Shown piece by piece: positions 5,749 to 12,187 of a stretch of 12,544 bases of DNA. The stretch lies in the NCBI GenBank assembly GCA_003499925.1, contig DNRQ01000066.1, positions 1-12,544 of the forward strand, written 5' to 3'. The stretch is from Geobacter sp. (GTDB lineage Bacteria > Desulfobacterota > Desulfuromonadia > Geobacterales > Geobacteraceae). Position numbers and translations under genes: made by a program. Position 1 is the first letter of the stretch. Every line of letters starts with the position of its first letter. Below the pieces are notes generated by a model, which was given only the letters and a program-made list of their open reading frames with translations, was not told the DNA's origin and did not search any database.

Positions 5749-6570
5749 ATGCTGGAGGAATCGTGGAAAATCAGCTTCATGATTATCTGTATGGCATTCT
5801 TCTCGCACCCTGCGTTTGCAGACCCGCCCAGAGAAGCGGTTGATGGTCGAACCGCGCCACCTAAAAAGATCGAGAGTCGGCTAAGGGAATTCGACTGTGC
5901 GCGGTCTTTCTGCGGGTGCTCCACGCCGATTCAAATATCCTATGCTGCGACCCTCCTTACAGAAGCCTCTGCTCCTCTAGCAGGTGTCAGCTTCGGTTGT
6001 GCCGCAGAGGGAAGCTTGGGCATAACTGATGATACCGGTAAGGTCTCCTTCTTGATAAAAACAACAAGGAGCCCAGGCTGCGGGGTTGCCTGCAAGAAAT
6101 TAATCCTTAAAAAAGAGACGTCTTCGAGTTACGAGTCCTGGGCGGTCAATCTCGAAGAAACGAACGGGCAAGTCACCATTTTGAAGCAGCCTCACCAAGC
6201 GGGTGAATTGGCTAACGGAGTCAAGAGCGGAAGATGGCAAGAATGGTGTCCTAACGGACAGCTTTCCGTCACCGGAAGATACGAAAATGGGACAAAGCAA
6301 GGGAAATGGCAGGAATGGTACTGCAATGGCCAACCCCAAACTGAAGTTACTTACTTGAACGGCAAAAGGGAAGGCAGTTTTGCCGCATGGTATGAAAGCG
6401 GCCAAATCCGGAGCCAAGGACTCTACCACGCCGACAAAAGGAATGGCGCATGGAGTAGCTGGTACGAAAACGGGCATGTCGACTCGGAGGGGGAGTGGCA
6501 AGACGATAAACGATCAACTTCAGAAACGTATCACACTCGGGAGGGAAACAAGGTCTCCATCCCGCCCTGA
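5749..6570 (+). CDS. Exported MORN-repeat protein (YwqK-like)
   Basis: 273 aa. ATG 5749 is chosen because GCGGAGG (5733-5739) lies nine bases upstream; the in-frame GTG 5746 is possible and ATG 5698 has no ribosome-binding site. Residues 1-24 (ISFMIICMAFFSHPAFA) are a signal peptide cut before DPPREA. Residues 50-140 form a cysteine-rich beta-sandwich-like domain resembling carboxypeptidase-regulatory folds, with GVSFGCAAEGSLGITDDTGK and at least six Cys. From residue 156 there are four repeats of about 23 aa of the pattern G-x-W-x-x-W-[YC]-x-N-G-Q, as in RWQEWCPNGQLSVTG. These are variant MORN repeats (MORN_2), labelled YwqK-family antitoxin in databases, although an exported protein is unlikely to be an antitoxin. 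The periplasmic or surface role is unknown. Confidence 0.82.
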   Translation: MLEESWKISFMIICMAFFSHPAFADPPREAVDGRTAPPKKIESRLREFDCARSFCGCSTPIQISYAATLLTEASAPLAGVSFGCAAEGSLGITDDTGKVSFLIKTTRSPGCGVACKKLILKKETSSSYESWAVNLEETNGQVTILKQPHQAGELANGVKSGRWQEWCPNGQLSVTGRYENGTKQGKWQEWYCNGQPQTEVTYLNGKREGSFAAWYESGQIRSQGLYHADKRNGAWSSWYENGHVDSEGEWQDDKRSTSETYHTREGNKVSIPP

Positions 6571-6684
6571 TGCGTGACCTGTCATCTACATCGACGGCAG
6601 GTGTTGACATATACTAAAAGTTGTCACAAAGGTGGGTGTAGGAAAATAAGGAAGGGCATAAGATTTTTTTTCGCGGAGGCACAT

Positions 6685-6837
6685 GTGACTGGCAACAGCC
6701 CACCTTCCTTAAAGGATCTCATCATCACACGGTGGGGCATTCGTGGCGTAGTAGGCATTGCCATCCTCTCTGCTGTCACCTTCATCTATACGAATTGGGA
6801 AAACGTCATCAAAGGCCGGGAAGGGGGCAGCCCATGA
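6685..6837 (+). CDS. Small single-span membrane peptide, 50 aa
   Basis: GTG 6685 follows CGCGGAGG (6672-6679) at five bases; the overlapping ATG 6683 runs straight into TGA. The peptide is VTGNSPPSLKDLIITRWGIR, then a hydrophobic span VVGIAILSAVTFIY (about residues 21-34) and a short polar tail ending GREGGSP. It is too short for most gene callers and recognisable only by its good ribosome-binding site and single membrane helix. Its leader (T-run, then GCGGAGG, then ACA and GTG) copies the leader of the MORN gene at 5725-5748. It may be a small inner-membrane effector, but no function can be assigned. It shares the cassette with the MORN gene unless an unseen attC lies at 6571-6684. Confidence 0.5.
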   Translation: MTGNSPPSLKDLIITRWGIRGVVGIAILSAVTFIYTNWENVIKGREGGSP

Positions 6838-6872
6838 CACTGGATAAATTTAGGGGGCCGGGGGGACGTTGG

Positions 6873-6935
6873 TAAGTTGTGTCAGTTGTGTAAGTTGTGT
6901 AAGTTGTGTAAGTTGTGTAAGTTGTGTAAGTTGTT
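6873..6935 (+). repeat. Seven-copy 9-bp tandem repeat (TAAGTTGTG)
   Basis: Units: 6873-6881, 6882-6890 (TCAGTTGTG), 6891-6899, 6900-6908, 6909-6917, 6918-6926 and 6927-6935 (ends GTT). Five of the seven are perfect. It starts six bases after a GGGGGGACGT head (6860-6869) shared with the repeat at 11260, and ends 16 bases before attC 6. A copy-number-variable array of this kind arises by slippage. Confidence 0.93.
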
Positions 6936-6951
6936 GAGACGCGCCGCTAAT

Positions 6952-7011
6952 TTCCAACCATCGGCACGACCGGTCCTAGAACCTGGCCGGTCAGCCTCAG
7001 CCCCGTTATCA
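6952..7011 (+). other. attC site 6 (last clear attC of the array)
   Basis: R'' TTCCAAC (6952-6958), R' GTTATCA (7005-7011). It shares the blocks AACCATCGGCACGACC and GTCAGCCTCAGCCCCGTT with attC 4; the hairpin tip is CCGG/CCGG around CTAGAAC. The R' tail TTATCA would need an R'' like TGATAAC at the end of the next cassette; none was found in an intergenic position downstream. Confidence 0.75.
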
Positions 7012-7053
7012 CCTTCATGAGTGTCTACAATCAAGCTACAAGGGAGAACCTAA

Positions 7054-8550
7054 ATGGCCAATGAAATGCTCTTTGCCGCTTATCCCTCAGCTATTGTCTA
7101 CGAGCTCGGAACGGATCCCACCGGGCAGCCGCCCCAGAAACTCACAGCAAAAAAACACCTGCTTTGGGGCGACGTCCTCGTCGTCGCAGGAAAAAGTCAT
7201 GACGGCAACTTCTTCCGTGTAAAGGTTCGAGGTGTAGAGGGGTGGATACGGGCCGAGGAGACCCAGCCAAATCGCCTGTTGGAGATCGTGTTCGTCGATA
7301 TCGGCCAAGGAGATGGTGCGCTGGTGGTGACACCAGACGATAAAAGGTATGTGATCGACGCGGGGCAAGGAGACAACATGTTCCGGTTCCTGCGCTGGAG
7401 ATTCGGATTCAAGGAAAAAGTATCGTTCGATGCCGCTATCATGTCTCATTCGGATGAGGATCACTATGGGGGCTTTGAATATCTCTTTGCCGACCCAAAT
7501 GTCTACTTTCAAACGGTTTACTCCAATGGCCTGATGGAACGCGCGGCCGACAGCACGACCGAGACCTTGAGCAAGCCGATGGTTTTTGGCGGCAGGAAAT
7601 ACATCGCCGATCTCGTCACAGACCTTTCGGAACTTCAAGCATTCTTGTCAAATCCAGCCAATTGGACAAAAAAGAAGTACCCCGGCATGCTCAGCAAAGC
7701 GTTGAACGCCGGTAAATTCGGAGATTTTAGGATGCTCGACCTAAACGAAGGCCATCTGTCGGGACATGGCCCAGGCGAGAGTCTGACAATCGAAGTTCTC
7801 GGGCCGTTTGTGGAGAAGGTGGACAGCAAACGTGCACTCCGGTGGCTAGGAGACGTCGGCAAGACCAAGAATGGCCACTCAGTGGTGTTTCGATTCAAGA
7901 TGAAGAATGTGAACATCTTCATGGGAGGCGATCTCAACATCGAATCCAGCCGCATGTTGCTGGAGGCGCACACGGGGCTATCGCCAAACCCCAAGAGTGC
8001 GGAGGAAGAAGCGACCCTCGTAGAGGCTGCCAGGCCTATATTCGGGAGTGACATCGCCAAGGCGTGCCACCACGGAAGTGCCGATACTCTGTTACCCTTT
8101 ATGAAGGCGATCAATCCGGTAGCGACCGTTATTTCAAGCGGTGACGATGAGCCGCATGCTCACCCTCGCGCAGATGCACTCGGAGCAATCGCAAAATGCA
8201 GCCGAGGTGAACGTCCATTGCTGCTGAGCACCGAATTGGCACGGTCCACAAAGGAAACTATCAAACACCCTGTCGTGCTTCGAGCGCAACTTTCCGAACT
8301 AGCCGCAAAGATTGCCGCAGCCTCAGACGAAAAGAAAAGAGCCGCTGCCCAGAAGAAATTCGACGGGTTAGTTGCGAAACTTGATCGAAGCGTTGCCGTT
8401 TATGGTGCCATCAATCTAAGGACTGACGGCGAGAAAGTAGTCATGGCGTACAAGTTGGAGCAGTCAACACCCGTGAAGGGCTGGGACATCTACAAATTAG
8501 AGCCGGCTGGTTCAAGTGGCCGATTGATTTACAAGAGCAAGTATGATTGA
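7054..8550 (+). CDS. SH3b plus ComEC-like metallo-beta-lactamase-fold hydrolase
   Basis: 498 aa, ATG 7054 after AGGGAGA (7040-7046). Residues 1-72 are an SH3b-like domain ending FRVKVRGVEGWIRAEE. Residues 76-375 are an MBL fold of the ComEC/Rec2 type: FVDIGQGDGALV (80-91), VIDAGQGDN (100-108), the metal motif HSDEDH (H132, D134, D136, H137), MGGDLN near 288-293, CHHGSAD near 338-344 and HAHPRADA near 368-375. Most metal ligands therefore appear intact, so a Zn- or Mn-dependent phosphodiesterase or nuclease is likely. There is no signal peptide or membrane domain, unlike true ComEC, so it acts in the cytosol. The C-terminal 120 aa are helical and charged. Stand-alone ComEC-like MBL proteins recur beside NTPases in defence loci; the next gene is a NACHT NTPase 127 bases on. 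Confidence 0.88.
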   Translation: MANEMLFAAYPSAIVYELGTDPTGQPPQKLTAKKHLLWGDVLVVAGKSHDGNFFRVKVRGVEGWIRAEETQPNRLLEIVFVDIGQGDGALVVTPDDKRYVIDAGQGDNMFRFLRWRFGFKEKVSFDAAIMSHSDEDHYGGFEYLFADPNVYFQTVYSNGLMERAADSTTETLSKPMVFGGRKYIADLVTDLSELQAFLSNPANWTKKKYPGMLSKALNAGKFGDFRMLDLNEGHLSGHGPGESLTIEVLGPFVEKVDSKRALRWLGDVGKTKNGHSVVFRFKMKNVNIFMGGDLNIESSRMLLEAHTGLSPNPKSAEEEATLVEAARPIFGSDIAKACHHGSADTLLPFMKAINPVATVISSGDDEPHAHPRADALGAIAKCSRGERPLLLSTELARSTKETIKHPVVLRAQLSELAAKIAAASDEKKRAAAQKKFDGLVAKLDRSVAVYGAINLRTDGEKVVMAYKLEQSTPVKGWDIYKLEPAGSSGRLIYKSKYD

Positions 8551-8581
8551 TCAAGGTTGAGGGGCATTACGGGTTTTCCAA

Positions 8582-8619
8582 GGACACCTGCCACAGCATG
8601 CGAATTAAGTATGGTGTCC
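8582..8619. repeat. REP-like element between MBL and NACHT genes
   Basis: GGACACC (8582-8588) and GGTGTCC (8613-8619) are inverted around a 24-base loop; on the minus strand the right arm reads GGGGACACC, matching the GGGGAC head of repeats at 6862, 10635, 10701, 10756 and 11262. After it comes a C-rich stretch (8627-8656) and no clear promoter or terminator. Confidence 0.5.
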
Positions 8620-8677
8620 CCGGAACGAGCCCCCCGTGCCCCCACTCTCCCCGTGCATCATAAATTAGGTTCAGCCC

Positions 8678-10627
8678 ATGAATGTGACATCGACCAGGTT
8701 TGGAAAGCAGATGGCAGCTGAACTGAACAGCCTGTCAAGGCATGCTTTTCAGAACAAGTTCCATCAGATATTGGCAGAAATCTTTCCTACCGTGGTAAAT
8801 GCCCAAGAAATGGGTATCGTCGACAGGATGGGGATCGATCTTTATAGCGCAGGTGAAGGTGCAGACTTCGACCTTGCCTATCAGTGCAAAGGCTTCGAAA
8901 TCACACAATTCCTGCCGCGACACTTGAAAGACTGTCTCAAGTCGATCAGCGACTTCAAAAACTCCTCAAGAAAGGCTAACTGCTACTTCCTTGTAATCAA
9001 CAAGCACATCCCGGATCGGGTGATGCGAGAAGAACTGTTAAAGGCTCTGGAAGACCTTGTGCAATCGAGCAAAACGAAACAAGCCACTTTTCTCGATCTG
9101 GGCGGGATCGTGACCTATATTTTCGAGAGTTCCAGGGAAATCCTCTACTCCAAGATTGATGCCTCCAACCGGCGCTTCCTGGAGGATTACAGAAGACGGC
9201 TGGACCAAACCTTTTATCAGGAGAACGTACCTTTCATCGTGCTGCCGAATCTCGAGCGGGCAGAGAGGAAACCAATCGAGTTTCTACTGCAGGGAACCTT
9301 GTCCTACATCAGATCCTCCAGGCTGAATGACGAAGGGGTCATTACCGACTGCAGCAAAAACAGATGGATATTCGTGATTAGCGAGTTCGGTTTCGGAAAG
9401 ACGTCTCTGCTCCTGAACCTGACGGAGAAGCTCTTCGCTAATGACGTCATCCCTATCTATCTGCCAATCGCCCAATTCGAAGAGGAGGCCTTCACCAACG
9501 AGTACATGCTGTGTAAGCAGATATTGGAGGTCGTCGTCGAGGAGGTCTTCGATGAGTCGAGGTACTTGGACAAGATCCTCCTGAAGGACTTCCAGCTGAT
9601 GATGCGATCAACGGGGAAGTACGCCCTTCTCTTCGACGGCCTCGATGAACACAAGGTGGCATACTCGGTGACGGGGTTGAGAAGGATTTTCCAATGCATG
9701 GAAAATTTTTCGAATAAGTGCATCTTTACGATAAGGAAGGAATTGTGGGATGAGAGAAGGTGCAACTTCGAGGAAGCCATAGGGCCCAAAAAAAAGAACA
9801 TCGATTACATCGTGTTGAATGACTGGCTTGATCAAGACATCGAGGACTACCTGCATCAGTATCTGCGCTTCAATAATGCTGGTGGCAGATCATCTGAGTT
9901 CATAAGTGAATTCATAGGAATAGTTCGCTCAGGAACTTACCACAGATACTACGGGGACATTCCAAAGCGCCCTCTATTCCTCAAGATGATAACCGATGAT
10001 GTAGCGAGTGGTGAAATAAAGAAGCAAAACCTGGCGCAAATCTATCAGAGCTATCTCTTGGACAAATTCAAGCTCGACAGAAGCACTTCAGTTTCGATGT
10101 GCGTCAGCGAGCGGCCGCTCAACATGCAAGGCGACATCATCAAGCAGGTCAAGGCCATTTTTGCCATTCTTGCACAAGCCGCAAAGATGATGCTGATTAA
10201 CGATGAGAATTGCAAGGTCTCTTTTCTTAGCTATCTGTTAGAATCGGACCTCGAATCACTGATCAAGTTATGTCATGTTCCAATTGCTGAAACTGTAGAA
10301 CTGTTGCTGAACTCAGTTCTGGTGCCCTTCGATAAGCGGACCTTTCATGACTTCAAAGTTAAATTCGCTCATAAGTCCTTTCAGGAGTACTTCACGTCTT
10401 ACTTCCTCTTCATGCTTTTGTGCCGGCCGGGGGGGACGCGGCAGGATTACGGCCTTTTTTACTTCGACTTTCCCGACGAGATTGTGGTCTTTATGAAGGG
10501 GATGATTGAAGATTTGAAAACAGACCCTGCTACATACAGTACCTGCTCATCAATGCTGGCTTCACTAAGTAAAGAAGGCCATGAGTCCCGCGACAGCCTG
10601 ATTGCCAGATTATGCATGAATGAGTAA
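8678..10627 (+). CDS. Mrr-like nuclease fused to NACHT ATPase (bacterial NLR-like defence protein)
   Basis: 649 aa. ATG 8678 has only a weak ribosome-binding site (TAGGTT), but a real domain starts at once. Residues 20-135 are a PD-(D/E)XK nuclease of the Mrr type: GID with D54, then D63/D65 and YQCKG with Q69 and K71, matching the D...QxK active site. Residues 225-420 are NACHT: Walker A SEFGFGKTS (235-243), Walker B YALLFDGLDEH (315-325) with the NACHT-typical DGLDE, then a sensor region FTIRKELWDE. FAHKSFQEYFTSYF near 562-575 is the winged-helix-end motif of many NACHT proteins. No LRR or TPR sensor follows, so the C-terminal third probably senses. Known bNACHT proteins protect against phage; activation would release the nuclease. 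Partnership with the MBL gene is inferred from adjacency only. Confidence 0.9.
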   Translation: MNVTSTRFGKQMAAELNSLSRHAFQNKFHQILAEIFPTVVNAQEMGIVDRMGIDLYSAGEGADFDLAYQCKGFEITQFLPRHLKDCLKSISDFKNSSRKANCYFLVINKHIPDRVMREELLKALEDLVQSSKTKQATFLDLGGIVTYIFESSREILYSKIDASNRRFLEDYRRRLDQTFYQENVPFIVLPNLERAERKPIEFLLQGTLSYIRSSRLNDEGVITDCSKNRWIFVISEFGFGKTSLLLNLTEKLFANDVIPIYLPIAQFEEEAFTNEYMLCKQILEVVVEEVFDESRYLDKILLKDFQLMMRSTGKYALLFDGLDEHKVAYSVTGLRRIFQCMENFSNKCIFTIRKELWDERRCNFEEAIGPKKKNIDYIVLNDWLDQDIEDYLHQYLRFNNAGGRSSEFISEFIGIVRSGTYHRYYGDIPKRPLFLKMITDDVASGEIKKQNLAQIYQSYLLDKFKLDRSTSVSMCVSERPLNMQGDIIKQVKAIFAILAQAAKMMLINDENCKVSFLSYLLESDLESLIKLCHVPIAETVELLLNSVLVPFDKRTFHDFKVKFAHKSFQEYFTSYFLFMLLCRPGGTRQDYGLFYFDFPDEIVVFMKGMIEDLKTDPATYSTCSSMLASLSKEGHESRDSLIARLCMNE

Positions 10628-10800
10628 AGGCCAAGGGGACAGTATATAATACCTGATTGGTGCTAATCATCCGCAAGTGCAAGGCGAAGCCATGCCTGAG
10701 GGGGACGCTAGTCACCTGGTTGTCAAAGCCGGAGGGTCAGGTTGTCAAGGAGGGGGGGGACATACTATATTCAACCTGTCAATGAAAAAAGCTGCTCTTT
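10628..10800. repeat. Cluster of GGGGAC-led REP-like repeats after the NACHT gene
   Basis: GGGGAC heads occur at 10635, 10701 and 10756. The first continues AGTATATAAT, the second GCTAGTCACCTGGTTGTC and the third ATACTATATT. The second resembles the head at 11262 (GTAGTTCACTTGTTC). GGTTGTCAA is directly repeated at 10718-10726 and 10740-10748. No RAYT transposase (the usual partner of such REPs) is in the window, and no gene or terminator is visible here. Confidence 0.55.
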
Positions 10801-11068
10801 GAAAATCAGATAGTTATCGTTCACATTGGTATCCGGGCGCACCTCTCCCTTGGTTATAGAAATGGCGAGTGTCTCACTTACGGCGAACCTTGAGCTTAAT
10901 CGTTACCAATATCCGACATTCCCCGTCCGCTAGCGGAACGGGGTCGTCAATCATTCCTTATCAAAGCTTCAAGATTCAGTGAGAGGCCCGATATTGTCCC
11001 TCCCGAGGTCATAGCCTCAACGTTGTTGAAAGGGCTCATCTCGCCGACTGCCTGCTTCTGGTAAGAGT
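10801..11068. other. Non-coding region, probable 3' flank of an IS110/IS1111 remnant
   Basis: No ORF. It lies downstream of the transposase scrap on the minus strand. It contains ATTGGTA (10826-10832) and TACCAAT (10905-10911) as inverted copies, and an imperfect hairpin CCCCGTCCG/CGGAACGGGG (10921-10943). In the IS1111 group the non-coding end after the transposase carries the bridge RNA; whether this stretch derives from one cannot be decided by eye. Confidence 0.4.
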
Positions 11069-11236
11069 CTACCCTTTGAAGCAGGAAGTCCTAAATTGTT
11101 CTTTGCTCTTCATCAGCGTCCACGCGACAACCAGGAGCTTTGCCGCCAGCTTGACTTTCATCTTCAGCTTGATGCCGCGCTCGAGCTCACGGCCCTTGAG
11201 CAGATTGCTGTAGTAACTCCTGATGTCCGGGTTCAG
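11069..11236 (-). pseudogene. IS110/IS1111-family transposase, C-terminal fragment
   Basis: Read on the minus strand, this gives LNPDIRSYYSNLLKGRELER then GIKLKMKVKLAAKLLVVAWT and LMKSKEQF, ending at TAG 11069-11071. The PDIRSYYxxLL and KVKLAAKLLVVAWTLMKxKExF motifs are the conserved C-terminus of IS110-family (IS1111-type) recombinases. These carry an N-terminal RuvC-like DEDD and a C-terminal Tnp_20 domain with the nucleophilic Ser. Only about 56 residues remain. The N-terminal DEDD part and catalytic Ser are missing; the sequence breaks at the G-rich block 11237-11265, the head of another repeat. So this is a dead remnant. Some IS1111 members target integron attC sites, which fits the neighbourhood, but the target here is not visible. 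Confidence 0.72.
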
Positions 11237-11266
11237 TAGGGGGAGCGGGGGGAGGAGCGGGGGGGA

Positions 11267-11388
11267 CGTAGTTCACTTGTTCACTTACTCAGGAGGCCTT
11301 TTGATCGAGCCCCGCGGAGGGCCAGGGGAGCAGGTCTCACCCAGTCAATGGATTTGAATCGGCTTCGGAAGTGAACAAGTGAACTACG
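11267..11388. repeat. 122-bp element with 20-bp perfect inverted repeats
   Basis: The right arm AAGTGAACAAGTGAACTACG (11369-11388) is the exact reverse complement of 11267-11286. Each arm is itself a doubled 8-mer (GTTCACTT twice). A GGGGGAC head (11261-11267) precedes the left arm. The 82-base interior has no ORF. It looks like a REP doublet or MITE-like unit of the same GGGGAC family. Confidence 0.85.
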
Positions 11389-11549
11389 GTGCCCAGAAAA
11401 ATGGGGTTTCCGGACGGAAACGAGTTAAACGTCCACCGACCATTGATAGCATTGATTTTGATGACTTTATCCGAAGGAACGCTGATCCGATATGGTTACA
11501 CCAGAATGAGATGTTGGAATATGAAATTCGAGGAGGCGGAGGGAATTGA
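11379..11549 (+). pseudogene. C-terminal piece of a small soluble protein, 5' end probably lost
   Basis: The frame is open from 11358 to TGA 11547-11549. Its last 40 codons read like real protein: KRPPTIDSIDFDDFI then RRNADPIWLHQNEMLEYEIR and GGGGN. The FIRRNADPIWLHQNEM stretch is the kind of conserved core seen in small hypothetical proteins, but I cannot name the family. The only start available is GTG 11379, inside the inverted repeat and without a ribosome-binding site, so the native N-terminus was probably replaced when the repeat inserted. It is convergent with the antitoxin gene, 18 bases apart. Confidence 0.38.
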
Positions 11550-11567
11550 TGGAGACAAGTCGTTGCT

Positions 11568-11819
11568 TCAGACGGTGTCAATGTCTACCTCGACACTCCT
11601 GTCTTTTTGTGCAAGCCGATGCCGGATAAGCTCTGCCATATCTCGATCAGCAAGGGCTTCAACCAACATCTCGAAGATTTTAGGTGTTACCATATAAAAT
11701 GCCGGACGGTTGTGGCTAAGGATCGCCACCGGTTTTTCTCCGGCGACGCGGAGTACCTGTGCCGGATTTTTCTTGAATTCCGACATACTAATAGAATAAT
11801 CGGCGTAAATGGTGTCCAT
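11568..11819 (-). CDS. Phd/YefM-family type II antitoxin, apparently orphan
   Basis: 83 aa from ATG 11817-11819; ATG 11823-11825 is an alternative two codons upstream (GGAGG spacing is ten and four bases respectively). MDTIYADYSISMSEFKKNPA then QVLRVAGEKPVAILSHNRPA and FYMVTP is the classical Phd/YefM fold: DNA-binding N-terminus with SMSEFKKNP and the strand PVAILSHNRPAFYMV. The C-terminal helix (ADRDMAELIRHRLAQKDRSV) would bind a RelE-like toxin. Such genes normally have the toxin immediately downstream. Here the 18 bases after the stop lead into a convergent ORF scrap and a repeat, and no toxin is visible. The upstream region has a promoter overlapped by inverted repeats, as expected for autorepression. 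Such orphans can act as anti-addiction genes. Confidence 0.86.
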   Translation of the reverse strand: MDTIYADYSISMSEFKKNPAQVLRVAGEKPVAILSHNRPAFYMVTPKIFEMLVEALADRDMAELIRHRLAQKDRSVEVDIDTV

Positions 11820-11841
11820 GTTCATATTGCCTCCTTTGCTC

Positions 11842-11877
11842 AGCTCTAAATATAGAGCTAATTATAGAGCTTTTCAA
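11842..11877 (-). promoter_or_regulatory. Promoter and overlapping operator of the antitoxin gene
   Basis: On the minus strand TTGAAA (11872-11877), a 17-base spacer and TATATT (11849-11854) form a good sigma-70 promoter. Three copies of the 7-mer TAGAGCT/AGCTCTA overlap it at 11842-11848 (inverted), 11853-11859 and 11865-11871, the latter two 12 bases apart. Phd/YefM antitoxins repress their own operons through palindromes like these. Confidence 0.75.
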
Positions 11878-12097
11878 GTCTTTATTTATCTTGGAAAGCC
11901 ATCACAATCGTATGCAAAGCAGAGAAGAGGAAGGCAGCGAGGAAGGCAGCGGGACGCCCATAAGTATATAAGTTTCTCAGCCGAGGGAGTGTGCTAAGCC
12001 TCCGAAAGTATGGGTAAGTCGGTGTAAGTGGATAGAGCTGAAGTAGGTGTTGATGGAGGAACTTGGGCCGGTGGGCAAAGGCCGAGGCGAGGAAAGC
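11878..12097. other. Non-coding stretch before the last attC-like site
   Basis: No convincing gene on either strand. A 12-base unit, GAGGAAGGCAGC, is tandemly duplicated at 11927-11950. Purine-rich GTAAGT/GGTGTAAGT blocks follow at 12011-12030. No terminator was recognised. Confidence 0.5.
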
Positions 12098-12147
12098 GTC
12101 CAACCATGACGGCTGGACCGGGCAAGCCGGTTAGCCTGGCGTCGGCA
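12098..12147 (+). other. Degenerate attC-like site
   Basis: R'' GTCCAAC (12098-12104) matches RYYYAAC exactly. It then follows the pattern of attC 6: AACCAT, GACCGG, GCCGGT, AGCCT in the same order. The stem GGCTGGACCGG/CCGGTTAGCC pairs. The R' position reads GTCGGCA (12141-12147), one base off GTT, so it may no longer recombine, or R' is misplaced. Confidence 0.5.
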
Positions 12148-12187
12148 CATGATCCACGACATCTGACGGTACGCGGAGGGAAATAGA

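Larger units (their letters stand above)
1222..7005 (+). mobile_element. Integron gene-cassette array, six cassettes
   Basis: Cassettes are delimited by G|TT crossovers: 1222-1352 (no ORF), 1353-2194, 2195-3185, 3186-5074, 5075-5685 and 5686-7005. In a circular cassette the R'' box should complement G plus the cassette's own first six bases. The matches are 6/7, 6/7, 7/7 (CGCCAAC at 3098 against GTTGGCG at 2194), 6/7, 6/7 and 5/7, which supports the boundaries independently of hairpin folding. All genes point the same way, several have stop codons inside or right beside attC, and base composition shifts from cassette to cassette. No working integrase is in the window, so this is a relic integron or integrase-less cassette cluster (CALIN). 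Confidence 0.78.

Noticed and set aside
6600..6625. TTGACA at 6603 followed by TATACT as a promoter
   Set aside because: The two boxes are adjacent without a spacer, and no -10 lies 16-18 bases after TTGACA.
6873..6935. CRISPR array
   Set aside because: The repeats are 9 bp and contiguous, with no spacers and no cas genes.
7087..8114. Long minus-strand frames opposite the MBL gene
   Set aside because: They are antisense shadows of a strongly conserved reading frame and have no ribosome-binding sites.
10711..10775. attC site using GTTGTCA and TTCAAC near the NACHT stop
   Set aside because: The GTTGTCA boxes are direct repeats within REP-like sequence, and the R''/R' order and pairing are wrong; no stem could be drawn.
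11389..11697. 102-codon + strand frame overlapping the antitoxin gene
   Set aside because: The neighbouring frame ending at 11549 has the more protein-like text, and the 3' half is antisense to the antitoxin.
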